Assembly: GCA_965267435.1 (NCBI GenBank)
Contig: OZ253960.1
Location: 4,526,001-4,590,000, forward strand
DNA length: 64,000 nucleotides
Origin: JAWPMT01 sp965267435
GTDB lineage: Bacteria > Bacteroidota > Bacteroidia > Cytophagales > Cyclobacteriaceae
Reading direction: 5' to 3'
Shown: positions 52,270-59,198 of the stretch, piece by piece
How positions within the stretch are numbered: position 1 is the stretch's first letter
How the letters are laid out: every line of letters starts with the position of its first letter
Position numbers and translations under genes: made by a program
The notes under the pieces: model-generated
The model's input: the letters and a program-made list of their open reading frames with translations, nothing else
Databases searched by the model: none
What the model was told of the DNA's origin: nothing

Positions 52270-52286
52270 TTTAGAATGTTTCTAAA
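52270..52286 (-). promoter_or_regulatory. Palindromic operator 3 (Cys/Lys-rich protein)
   Basis: TTTAGAA-TGT-TTCTAAA, a perfect 7-3-7 inverted repeat, 8 bp after the -7 box and 3 bp before the ATG. The position would block initiation when occupied. Confidence 0.78.
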
Positions 52287-52294
52287 CAACAGTG

Positions 52295-52325
52295 CAAATA
52301 AGGCTCTTGGTGCGTTCTGTTGCAA
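52295..52325 (-). promoter_or_regulatory. Promoter of the Cys/Lys-rich protein gene
   Basis: TTG (52323-52325), 20-bp spacer, CTTATTTG (52295-52302), which keeps the TTTG core but has two mismatches to TAnnTTTG. Confidence 0.5.
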
Positions 52326-52389
52326 TAACTATTCGTCGGGAATTTTGCATTCGCTAGCAGTAGCGATGACTCACTAGTTCTAGTGATCA

Positions 52390-53028
52390 TCATCGCACCA
52401 GGCCCGTTTCCAGTGCATATACGATCAATTCCGTCGGCGATCGCAGGTTTAATTTCTTCAGAATGTTCTTTCGGTGGGAGTTGATGGTGTGAATGCTCAC
52501 GTGCAGTTCATCCGCGATCATAGTGGTCGTTCGTCCTTTAGTGATCAGTTGCAATACCTCATATTCCCGAGGAGAGAGATCGGTCGGCGCGCAGTTTTCA
52601 TCGTCTTCTGTCTCTGTCTCCTCCATTACTATATCCAGGACCTTGTTGCAGTAGAAGCGGTTGTCTTTAGCAACGGCATACACAGAATTGATGATCTCTT
52701 GTTTGCTGCAGGTTTTGGTGACCATCCCCTTGACACCAGTTTTGAGGATACCTCGAATTCGGGACTTGTCAGTGTCACTCGTGGCGATGAGGACATTTGT
52801 AGTCCCTAGCGACTTGATTTGCTCCAGCTTGTGAAGAAAGTCCTTGTCGTCCGGACGGTAGTCGATGATCAAAACATCTGGCTGCTCCTTTTCTACCCGT
52901 GCGAATAGTGTTGGGAAATCATCCTCGACGCCCATGAGCTCGAAATCCTCATTTTGATGAATCAAGGATTCAAAACCCTGCCTTGTCAGGAATTGGAAAT
53001 CAGAAAGAAATACGGTGATAATCGCCAT
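52390..53028 (-). CDS. Orphan NarL/LuxR-type response regulator
   Basis: A 212-residue two-domain regulator. Receiver at about 1-120: phospho-acceptor Asp 56 in VLIIDYRPDD, switch Ser/Thr in LIATSDTD and Lys in VTKTCS. A single early acidic residue (FLSDFQ) replaces the usual pair, so phosphorylation could be weak. The C-terminal LuxR-type HTH at about 148-210 reads LSPREYEVLQLITKGRTTTMIADELHVS, then INSHRKNILKKL. No histidine kinase is encoded nearby. Its promoter is flanked by two copies of the palindromic operator, so it is probably a member, not the master, of the local metal regulon. Confidence 0.92.
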   Translation of the reverse strand: MAIITVFLSDFQFLTRQGFESLIHQNEDFELMGVEDDFPTLFARVEKEQPDVLIIDYRPDDKDFLHKLEQIKSLGTTNVLIATSDTDKSRIRGILKTGVKGMVTKTCSKQEIINSVYAVAKDNRFYCNKVLDIVMEETETEDDENCAPTDLSPREYEVLQLITKGRTTTMIADELHVSIHTINSHRKNILKKLNLRSPTELIVYALETGLVR

Positions 53029-53034
53029 CGCCTA

Positions 53035-53051
53035 TTTAGAATGAATCTAAA
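53035..53051 (-). promoter_or_regulatory. Palindromic operator 4 (response regulator, downstream copy)
   Basis: TTTAGAA-TGA-ATCTAAA, 13 of 14 arm positions, between the -7 box (5 bp away) and the ATG (6 bp away). Confidence 0.75.
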
Positions 53052-53056
53052 CTGTA

Positions 53057-53087
53057 CAAACTTAGAGGGCCTTGAAGTACCAAACAA
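53057..53087 (-). promoter_or_regulatory. Promoter of the response regulator gene
   Basis: TTG (53085-53087), 20-bp spacer, TAAGTTTG (53057-53064), an exact -7 box. It is bracketed by operators 4 and 5. Confidence 0.65.
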
Positions 53088-53090
53088 CTT

Positions 53091-53109
53091 ATTTAGAACA
53101 ATTCTAAAT
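53091..53109. promoter_or_regulatory. Palindromic operator 5 (between response regulator and fumC)
   Basis: ATTTAGAA-CAA-TTCTAAAT, a perfect 8-3-8 inverted repeat and the best copy. It is 3 bp upstream of the -33 element of the response regulator and 116 bp before the fumC ATG, so it could act on either gene. Confidence 0.78.
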
Positions 53110-53225
53110 AGTAATTTTTCTCAGATTTCAAACTGCTAACGAGCTGATAATGTTTTGCATGTAGATCAGTAATTTCGATCCCGAGAGTTACTCACCATTT
53201 TAAAACTGCAATACCAAGACAGATT

Positions 53226-54629
53226 ATGAGTTTTCGAATAGAGCACGACACCATGGGCGAGGTTCAGGTACCCGCCGACAAGTACTGGGGAGCTCAGACC
53301 CAGCGATCGCGAAACAATTTCAAAATCGGAGGACCTCACATGCAGATGCCTCTGGAAATCGTTCGCGCTTTTGCGATTTTGAAGAAGTCTGCTGCACAGA
53401 CCAACGAGGCCCTCGGCAAACTCTCAAAAGAAAAAGCAACACTCATCGCAAAAGTCTGCGACGAGATCCTCACCGGAGCGCTGGATGATCAATTTCCACT
53501 GGTTGTCTGGCAGACTGGCTCCGGGACGCAGTCCAACATGAATGTGAACGAAGTCGTAGCCAATCGCGCGCATGTGATCAACGGAGGACAGCTGTCAGAT
53601 AGTGAAAAGGCGATCCACCCCAACGACGATGTCAATAAGAGTCAATCGTCGAATGACACCTTCCCGACGGCCATGCACATCGCCGGCTACAAGATATTGG
53701 TGGAGGACACGATCCCGAAGGTAGAGTTGCTTCGCGATACACTTAAGAAGAAGTCTGATAGTTTCCAGGACGTCGTCAAAATTGGTCGTACCCACTTTAT
53801 GGATGCCACACCATTAAGTCTCGGCCAGGAGTTTTCAGGATATGTCGCACAGCTCAATCATGGGCTAAAAGCGCTCGGCAATACCCTATCACACCTGTCT
53901 GAGCTGGCTCTGGGCGGCACAGCGGTCGGCACCGGACTCAATACACCGGCAGGCTATGCTGAAATGGTCGCAGAGAAGATCGCCGAAAACTCGGGGCACC
54001 CTTTCGTCACAGCCGAAAACAAATTTGAAGCACTCGCGGCACACGACGCCATCGTTGAGTCGCACGGCGCCCTCAAGCAGCTGGCAGTTTCTCTGATGAA
54101 GATTGGGAATGATATTCGTATGCTCTGCTCCGGCCCAAGGAGTGGTATTGGTGAGATCCTGATTCCAGAGAATGAACCAGGGTCATCCATCATGCCTGGC
54201 AAAGTGAATCCGACACAGTGCGAAGCGTTGACCATGGTCTGCGCCCAAGTCGTAGGTAACGATGTGGCCGTCAGCGCCGGCGGTATGACTGGACATTTCG
54301 AATTGAACGTTTTCAAGCCGATGATGATTTACAATCTCCTCAACTCTGCGCGATTGCTGGGGGATGCATGCCAGTCCTTCAATGACAATTGCGCCATTGG
54401 TATAGAGCCCAACCACGACGTTATCAAAGAGAAGCTCGAAAAATCACTAATGTTGGTGACCGCTCTCAACACCCACATTGGCTATGAAAAAGCGGCGGCC
54501 ATTGCCAAGAAAGCGCACAAAGAAGGCACTACACTGAGGGAGGCAGCGTTATCTCTCAAATTTTTGACCAACGAGGAATTCGACCAATGGGTCCGGCCTG
54601 GTGACATGATCGGCTCGTTAAAGGACTAA
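53226..54629 (+). CDS. fumC: Fumarate hydratase class II
   Basis: A 467-residue fumarase of the iron-independent, homotetrameric class that interconverts fumarate and malate in the TCA cycle. The family signature GSSIMPGKVNPTQCE is near 318. TGSGTQSNMNVNEV near 100, HPNDDVNKSQSSNDTFPTAMH near 138 and GRTHFMDATPL near 187 carry the active-site residues. The length is normal. In other bacteria class II fumarase rises when iron is scarce; here operator 5 lies in the shared upstream region, but a good -7 box for fumC is not evident (TGTTTTGCA near 53151 is the best). Confidence 0.98.
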   Translation: MSFRIEHDTMGEVQVPADKYWGAQTQRSRNNFKIGGPHMQMPLEIVRAFAILKKSAAQTNEALGKLSKEKATLIAKVCDEILTGALDDQFPLVVWQTGSGTQSNMNVNEVVANRAHVINGGQLSDSEKAIHPNDDVNKSQSSNDTFPTAMHIAGYKILVEDTIPKVELLRDTLKKKSDSFQDVVKIGRTHFMDATPLSLGQEFSGYVAQLNHGLKALGNTLSHLSELALGGTAVGTGLNTPAGYAEMVAEKIAENSGHPFVTAENKFEALAAHDAIVESHGALKQLAVSLMKIGNDIRMLCSGPRSGIGEILIPENEPGSSIMPGKVNPTQCEALTMVCAQVVGNDVAVSAGGMTGHFELNVFKPMMIYNLLNSARLLGDACQSFNDNCAIGIEPNHDVIKEKLEKSLMLVTALNTHIGYEKAAAIAKKAHKEGTTLREAALSLKFLTNEEFDQWVRPGDMIGSLKD

Positions 54630-54632
54630 CTC

Positions 54633-54664
54633 TTGGCTTTATTGTACTTATTTATGTACTTTAG
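54633..54664 (+). promoter_or_regulatory. Possible promoter of the SPOR-like protein gene
   Basis: TTG (54633-54635), 21-bp spacer, TACTTTAG (54657-54664), one mismatch to TAnnTTTG. The ATG is 38 bp downstream. Confidence 0.42.
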
Positions 54665-54702
54665 TTGCATCCATATAAATATATTGATATAACGCTATTT
54701 AA

Positions 54703-55326
54703 ATGAAACACATAGCTACCGTATTAGTGGTCATTCTTTGCCTCACCTTCACCTATGAAGGCACCGCCCAAATGTCCAAAAAAGAGGAAAAAGAGTGGAA
54801 AAAGAGAGTTAAGAAATTGACGCCTGAGCAATACAAAACTTTGCTCGACGACAATAAGGCTCTGAAGACCGAAAACGCCAGCATAAAAGCAGAAATGGCA
54901 GGCGTTGACGACAGATTAGCTGACAAAGACAGCCAGATTACACAGCTGCAAGGTCAGGTTGCTAGCTTGAGAGATGATCTCACGGCCGAGAAGGCTAAGA
55001 AAGCTCAACCCGCGACTCGAGGAGGTGGACCTGCTGTAGGATCAAGTATCAACGACCAGGAAGGCATCGTCTTCAAGGTGCAGATCGGGGCCTTTAAGAA
55101 CAAAGACCTGTCAAAGTATCTTGAAGCAGGTGAGAACTTCTCCGGAGAAGTTGATGAAAATGGCCTGCGTCGCTATTCCCTTGGTGTCTTCAGAGATTAC
55201 TGGGAGGCTGACACCTTCAAAAAGTATTTGCGCGAAATGGGTGTGAAAGATGCCTGGATCGTGTCATTCAAAGACGGACAAAGAGTGCCTATCAAAGAGG
55301 TGCTGGAAAACGTGTCCAAGTCTTAA
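54703..55326 (+). CDS. Exported coiled-coil protein with C-terminal SPOR-like domain
   Basis: A 207-residue exported protein. Signal peptide MKHIATVLVVILCLTFTYEGTAQ, a basic stretch, then a coiled coil at about 45-105 (DDNKALKTENASIKAEM, LADKDSQITQLQGQVASLRD). A Gly-rich hinge and a C-terminal SPOR-like domain at about 123-200 follow (VFKVQIGAFKNKDLSKYL, RRYSLGVFRDYWEADTFKKYLREMG, DAWIVSFKDGQR). SPOR domains bind denuded peptidoglycan at division sites in other phyla, so a cell-wall or division-related role is a reasonable guess. A strong terminator follows the stop. Confidence 0.82.
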   Translation: MKHIATVLVVILCLTFTYEGTAQMSKKEEKEWKKRVKKLTPEQYKTLLDDNKALKTENASIKAEMAGVDDRLADKDSQITQLQGQVASLRDDLTAEKAKKAQPATRGGGPAVGSSINDQEGIVFKVQIGAFKNKDLSKYLEAGENFSGEVDENGLRRYSLGVFRDYWEADTFKKYLREMGVKDAWIVSFKDGQRVPIKEVLENVSKS

Positions 55327-55347
55327 CAAGATACTTCTATCGATCAG

Positions 55348-55377
55348 CCCCGATCTGAACAAGGTCGGGGTTTTTTT
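55348..55377 (+). terminator. Intrinsic terminator after the SPOR-like protein gene
   Basis: A 9-bp stem with one G-U pair (55348-55356 with 55362-55370), 5-base loop, then seven Ts. It separates this gene from map. Confidence 0.92.
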
Positions 55378-55383
55378 GTTGCT

Positions 55384-55391
55384 TACATTTG
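55384..55391 (+). promoter_or_regulatory. -7 box of map
   Basis: TACATTTG is an exact TAnnTTTG box, 20 bp before the ATG at 55412 and directly after the preceding terminator. No TTG stands at the 20-bp distance. Confidence 0.5.
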
Positions 55392-55411
55392 CATACACTT
55401 TTCAAAAAAGC

Positions 55412-56203
55412 ATGATCCAGTACAAATCAAGGGAAGAAATAGAGCTGATCAGAAAAAGCGCGTTGTTGGTTTCCAAGACCCTTGGATTGATGGCCTCAAT
55501 CATCAAACCGGGTGTGGTACCCCTTGATCTGGATAAGATAGCCGAGGAATACATTCGAGACAATGGAGGCACGCCGGGCTTCCTCGGGTTGTACGATTAC
55601 CCTAACACACTCATTACATCTGTTAACGAACAAGTCGTGCATGGGATTCCCACCAAAAGGCCACTGCAGGATGGGGATGTTGTCGGTGTGGACTGTGGGG
55701 TCCTTATGAATGGTTATTATGGAGATCATGCGTACACCTTTGCCGTTGGTGAGATCTCGGAGGATGTGAAGAAGCTGCTGAAGGTGACGAAAGAAAGTCT
55801 CTATCTGGGCATCGAGCAAGCCAAGACTGGCAATCGGATTGGTGACATCAGCTTTGCTATCCAGAGCTACACAGAGTCACATGGCTACGGTGTGGTAAGA
55901 GAACTCGTCGGCCATGGCTTGGGCAAGAAAATGCACGAGGCGCCGGAAGTGCCAAACTATGGTAAACGTGGCAAGGGCCCCAAACTAAAAGATGGCATCG
56001 TCATCGCCATCGAGCCAATGATCAACATGGGCACCCGGCGGGTGGTCCAGTTGGACGATGGGTGGACCATCGTGACTGCCGATCGAAAACCCTCTGCGCA
56101 CTTCGAACATGATGTGGCGATCGTAGATGGCAAACCTGAGATCCTTTCGACCTTTGACTATATCGAAGAAGAACTCGCCAAGGTAGAGGGCCTGCTGGTC
56201 TAA
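55412..56203 (+). CDS. map: Methionine aminopeptidase, type I
   Basis: A 263-residue dinuclear metalloenzyme that removes the initiator Met from new proteins. Metal ligands: Asp in GVDCGVLMNGYYGDHAYTF (two Asp, about 93-104), His in ELVGHGLGKKMHEAPEVPN (about 168), Glu in VIAIEPMINMG (about 200) and Glu/Asp in SAHFEHDVAIVDG with the final Glu. The start is the ATG at 55412 (MIQYKSREEIELIRKSA), the normal N-terminus; upstream codons run through the terminator of the previous gene. The 3' end overlaps the convergent membrane protein gene by 4 bp. Confidence 0.97.
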   Translation: MIQYKSREEIELIRKSALLVSKTLGLMASIIKPGVVPLDLDKIAEEYIRDNGGTPGFLGLYDYPNTLITSVNEQVVHGIPTKRPLQDGDVVGVDCGVLMNGYYGDHAYTFAVGEISEDVKKLLKVTKESLYLGIEQAKTGNRIGDISFAIQSYTESHGYGVVRELVGHGLGKKMHEAPEVPNYGKRGKGPKLKDGIVIAIEPMINMGTRRVVQLDDGWTIVTADRKPSAHFEHDVAIVDGKPEILSTFDYIEEELAKVEGLLV

Positions 56204-56874
56204 GCCATCAAAGGGCCGAGCATCCAAGTCATTTCCCATATCACAGTGCCCAGGAGAAGTCCTACAATCAAGGAAAGGACGATCCGTGTCCTGTCCACCT
56301 CCAAATTCCGCACTAAGCCGAAGGCAATGACGGCTGTGTACATCAACCAATAGCTGTCGATCAGTGCAGGGTCCATCGCTCTGGAAAAAGAACTGAAAGC
56401 CTCGGAATTGAAATTCCAGAGCACAATAGGTTCGAAACTACGAACTGGAAGATCGTTTAGGTCGCCCTGGAACCCACGCATCCACACCAAGTACAGCCAG
56501 GAGGGAATAAGGTACACGAGTTCGGCGAGGAGGATCATTCTGACACAGCCAAACGAGAGGTCCTGATGCTGGCTGAAATTGAGGATGATCTGTATCCACA
56601 GCGAAGTGAATAACATCCGGGCACAAAAAATGAATAGTAGTTCAACCGGTCCGGAAGCTACTGTGGCACCCAGGTACCTCCAGTACCTGGCAAATTCAAA
56701 GTGTAGTACGCGGTCGGAAGGCCCAGCCGCCCAGAGACCCACGATCAGCACGTACACTACAACAAAGAGCGCTGTGTTCTTCCAGGGAGCAGCTTGTACT
56801 TCGCTTCGTACCTGCTGCCAGGTTATCGTCACGTTTGTCATCGGTTCGAGCACCCCGAAGGCAGAGCGCACCAT
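56200..56874 (-). CDS. Polytopic membrane protein of unknown function (Yip1-like)
   Basis: A 224-residue inner-membrane protein when begun at the ATG 56874 (MVRSAFGVLEPM). It has about five helices: TALFVVVYVLIVGLW, GPVELLFIFCARMLF, MILLAELVYLIPSWLYLVW, SYWLMYTAVIAFGLV and IVLSLIVGLLLGTVIW. The N-terminal helix before the first TM (WQQVRSEVQAAPWK) and the spacing recall the YIP1 superfamily; I cannot confirm this. The role is unknown. It follows the DUF4105-like gene on the same strand after 83 bp and may be read from it. Confidence 0.68.
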   Translation of the reverse strand: MVRSAFGVLEPMTNVTITWQQVRSEVQAAPWKNTALFVVVYVLIVGLWAAGPSDRVLHFEFARYWRYLGATVASGPVELLFIFCARMLFTSLWIQIILNFSQHQDLSFGCVRMILLAELVYLIPSWLYLVWMRGFQGDLNDLPVRSFEPIVLWNFNSEAFSSFSRAMDPALIDSYWLMYTAVIAFGLVRNLEVDRTRIVLSLIVGLLLGTVIWEMTWMLGPLMA

Positions 56875-56957
56875 GACTTCGAGACCTGAGTTGTTTCCAC
56901 TCAAGATCGTAAGAATCCCGAAGAATCACAAAGGCCGTTAGATGCTAACAGTCTGGC

Positions 56958-58139
56958 TCACAATGATTTGCCTACATCATAGCTAATGTAGAATGCGCGA
57001 AGCACCATGGCCAAAATGAATGGAATCAGTGCCTGGTGAAGATCCTGAGGGAATAATACCCAAAAAACAAGTATACAGACATACAGGACGCCAGTGAACC
57101 TAAAGTACCGTACGAGGAAGGGACGATATTTTGTCACTCGCAGCAGCCAAATGGCTGGCAGGTGAAAGGGGATCGCCCAGATCAGATTGTAATTGTATTT
57201 TGATAGGTGCTCGGTACCCAGCCACAGAAACAGCATAATACAGCCCAGGAAACCTACGGCCGTGAACAGAATGGCATCGAGCCATTTGCTCCTCTTCAGC
57301 GTTTTGAGGTTGCGATTGGTAATCAATCCAATGACAAAGAAGAGGATCACAAACGTATTGAAGGGCGTAAAGAGACCATTGGACAATTCTTGTGGTTCAG
57401 TCTCATAGGGAATGGTTCGCTTCACAAGAGGTACCGTCACAGAGTCCCGGTCGATCTGGGCGTCACGAAAGGCCGCTTCCACATATTTGGGCATCATCAG
57501 GTATTCGCGGTGGTCGGCGATCTTATCGATCTGTGAGCCAAGCAGCAAGTCAATCAGCAAGTCACCCCAGGGCTGGTATGCCAGCCCCTCATCCATCAGG
57601 TCGCGGATCGTCTGCCCCTCCACGATGAATGACTCATCATAGGTGACTTTATCCATCAGCACAGCGTCGACAATATCCACCAGCCTTGTAGCGCAATTGT
57701 CATACACATAGTTGTAGAGGTACTCCCTGTTCTCCGGCTTGTTGTTCTCCGCCAACAGCACCAGCACTTGCTGAACCTCCTCTGGCGTGAAGTTCATCAC
57801 CTGCTCGTGCACCCACCGGTTTTCAGACAGATAGTACTCCCTTAGTCTTTCATAATCGTTGAACTTGCCGATGCTGTAGTACGTCGTGCCCATGGCATAG
57901 TTCCAATAGAAGTTTTCCTGCTTGAATGAGAAGCGACCGAAGTCATACGCCCAGTCGATCCTTCTCAGGGGGTCATGCACGCGAATAGCGGAGTGCCCCC
58001 AGGATGACCATAGCTCGGGATCATAAGGCCCGATCGTGACCATCGAGATCTCGGCCTGATCGGAGAGTTGCACTTGTGCTAAAGCCCCGGAAAAGGCGTT
58101 AAGTAAAAGGAAGGAGATCGCAATTTTCTTGAACAACAT
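56958..58139 (-). CDS. DUF4105-like (Lnb N-terminal type) membrane protein
   Basis: A 393-residue protein: signal peptide MLFKKIAISFLLLNAFSGALAQ, an extracytoplasmic domain at about 25-245 and five C-terminal helices (from FNTFVILFFVIGLITNR). The outer domain has the marks of DUF4105/Lnb N-terminal: LWSSWGHSAIRVHDPLRRIDWAYDFGRFSF and NYVYDNCATRLVDIVDAVL. The His in WGHS and the Cys in DNCATR form a likely NlpC/P60-like Cys-His pair, so a thiol hydrolase or acyltransferase is conceivable; substrate unknown. It is divergent from the radical SAM gene by 36 bp. Confidence 0.85.
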   Translation of the reverse strand: MLFKKIAISFLLLNAFSGALAQVQLSDQAEISMVTIGPYDPELWSSWGHSAIRVHDPLRRIDWAYDFGRFSFKQENFYWNYAMGTTYYSIGKFNDYERLREYYLSENRWVHEQVMNFTPEEVQQVLVLLAENNKPENREYLYNYVYDNCATRLVDIVDAVLMDKVTYDESFIVEGQTIRDLMDEGLAYQPWGDLLIDLLLGSQIDKIADHREYLMMPKYVEAAFRDAQIDRDSVTVPLVKRTIPYETEPQELSNGLFTPFNTFVILFFVIGLITNRNLKTLKRSKWLDAILFTAVGFLGCIMLFLWLGTEHLSKYNYNLIWAIPFHLPAIWLLRVTKYRPFLVRYFRFTGVLYVCILVFWVLFPQDLHQALIPFILAMVLRAFYISYDVGKSL

Positions 58140-58175
58140 AGGACAATTCAACAATTCAGCGCTTAGGTTTACGAT

Positions 58176-59198
58176 ATGGTGGCAGGTCTAAGGGATAGTT
58201 ATGCGTTGGCGTCAAAACTAACGTTTAATCGGATAACGAACGCTTCCAGGGTTTTTGTATCGTACATTGTTTCCCGAATGACCGGCAAGCCTTCCACCGC
58301 TGGTTTGCCCATCAGTCTGGCCATCGAACCTACGACCGCCTGCAACCTCCGTTGTCCCGAATGTCCGAGCGGTTTGCGAAACTTCACGCGCCCTACGGGT
58401 AGGCTTGATCCCCAGCTCTTCCAGAAGATCATCGATGAACTATCCCCGACCCTGAGCTATCTCACCTTCTACTTCCAGGGTGAACCTTATCTCCACCGGG
58501 ACTTTCTGGACATGGTGAGTTATGCCTCCCAACGTGGGATCTACACGGCCACATCCACCAATGGTCACTTTCTCGATCCTGACACTGCCAGGAAGACAGT
58601 CGAGTCAGGACTGGACCGCTTGATCATTTCTATTGATGGCATCACACAAGAAACCTACGCTGCCTATCGCCAGGAAGGGCAGCTGGAAAAGGTCTTTGAA
58701 GCCACGTCCAACATCCTCCACTGGCGCAAGAAACTGGGCAAGCAGGGACCCGCTGTGATCTGGCAGTACCTGGTGGTCCGGCCCAACGAGCATGAGATCG
58801 AAGAAGCCCGGCGTCTGGCAAAGAAATATGGTGTAGACAAGCTCGCCCTGAAAACCGCCCAAATCTACGATTACGAGCAAGGCAATGAGCTGATCCCAAC
58901 CATCGACAAGTACTCACGGTATCGGGAGCTATCAGATGGCACGTATCAGATTAAAAACAAACTCCTCGATCACTGCTGGAAGATGTGGAGCTCCTGCGTG
59001 ATCACCTGGGATGGAGGCGTCGTGCCTTGCTGCTTTGACAAAGACGCCCATTACCGCCTGGGCAACCTGCAGGAGCAGACCTTCCAGGAAATCTGGTCTT
59101 CCGAGCCGTACCAAGCATTCAGAAAATCCGTAATGAGAGGTAGAAGCGAAATCGAGATGTGTAAAAACTGCACGGAGGGGACGAAGATATGGGCTTGA
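58176..59198 (+). CDS. Radical SAM protein with SPASM domain
   Basis: A 340-residue radical SAM protein. The SAM cluster motif is CNLRCPEC near 57-64; FYFQGEPYLHRDF supplies the GEP contact, and LIISIDGITQETY matches the TIM-barrel core. The C-terminal SPASM region carries Cys in LLDHCWKMWSSCVITWDGGV, CC in VPCCFDKD and the pair CKNC, enough for one or two auxiliary clusters. No short precursor-peptide gene is adjacent, so a RiPP role is not indicated. It overlaps the next gene by 10 bp, which couples the two. The residues before the motif (about 1-45) are basic and helical. Substrate unknown. Confidence 0.9.
   Translation: MVAGLRDSYALASKLTFNRITNASRVFVSYIVSRMTGKPSTAGLPISLAIEPTTACNLRCPECPSGLRNFTRPTGRLDPQLFQKIIDELSPTLSYLTFYFQGEPYLHRDFLDMVSYASQRGIYTATSTNGHFLDPDTARKTVESGLDRLIISIDGITQETYAAYRQEGQLEKVFEATSNILHWRKKLGKQGPAVIWQYLVVRPNEHEIEEARRLAKKYGVDKLALKTAQIYDYEQGNELIPTIDKYSRYRELSDGTYQIKNKLLDHCWKMWSSCVITWDGGVVPCCFDKDAHYRLGNLQEQTFQEIWSSEPYQAFRKSVMRGRSEIEMCKNCTEGTKIWA

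Noticed and set aside
55250..55411. N-terminal extension of map
   Set aside because: It would include the preceding gene's end and a terminator hairpin; the normal N-terminus begins at 55412.
58140..58175. Precursor peptide gene for a RiPP made by the radical SAM protein
   Set aside because: Only 36 bp lie upstream and no short frame with leader-core character is visible on either side.
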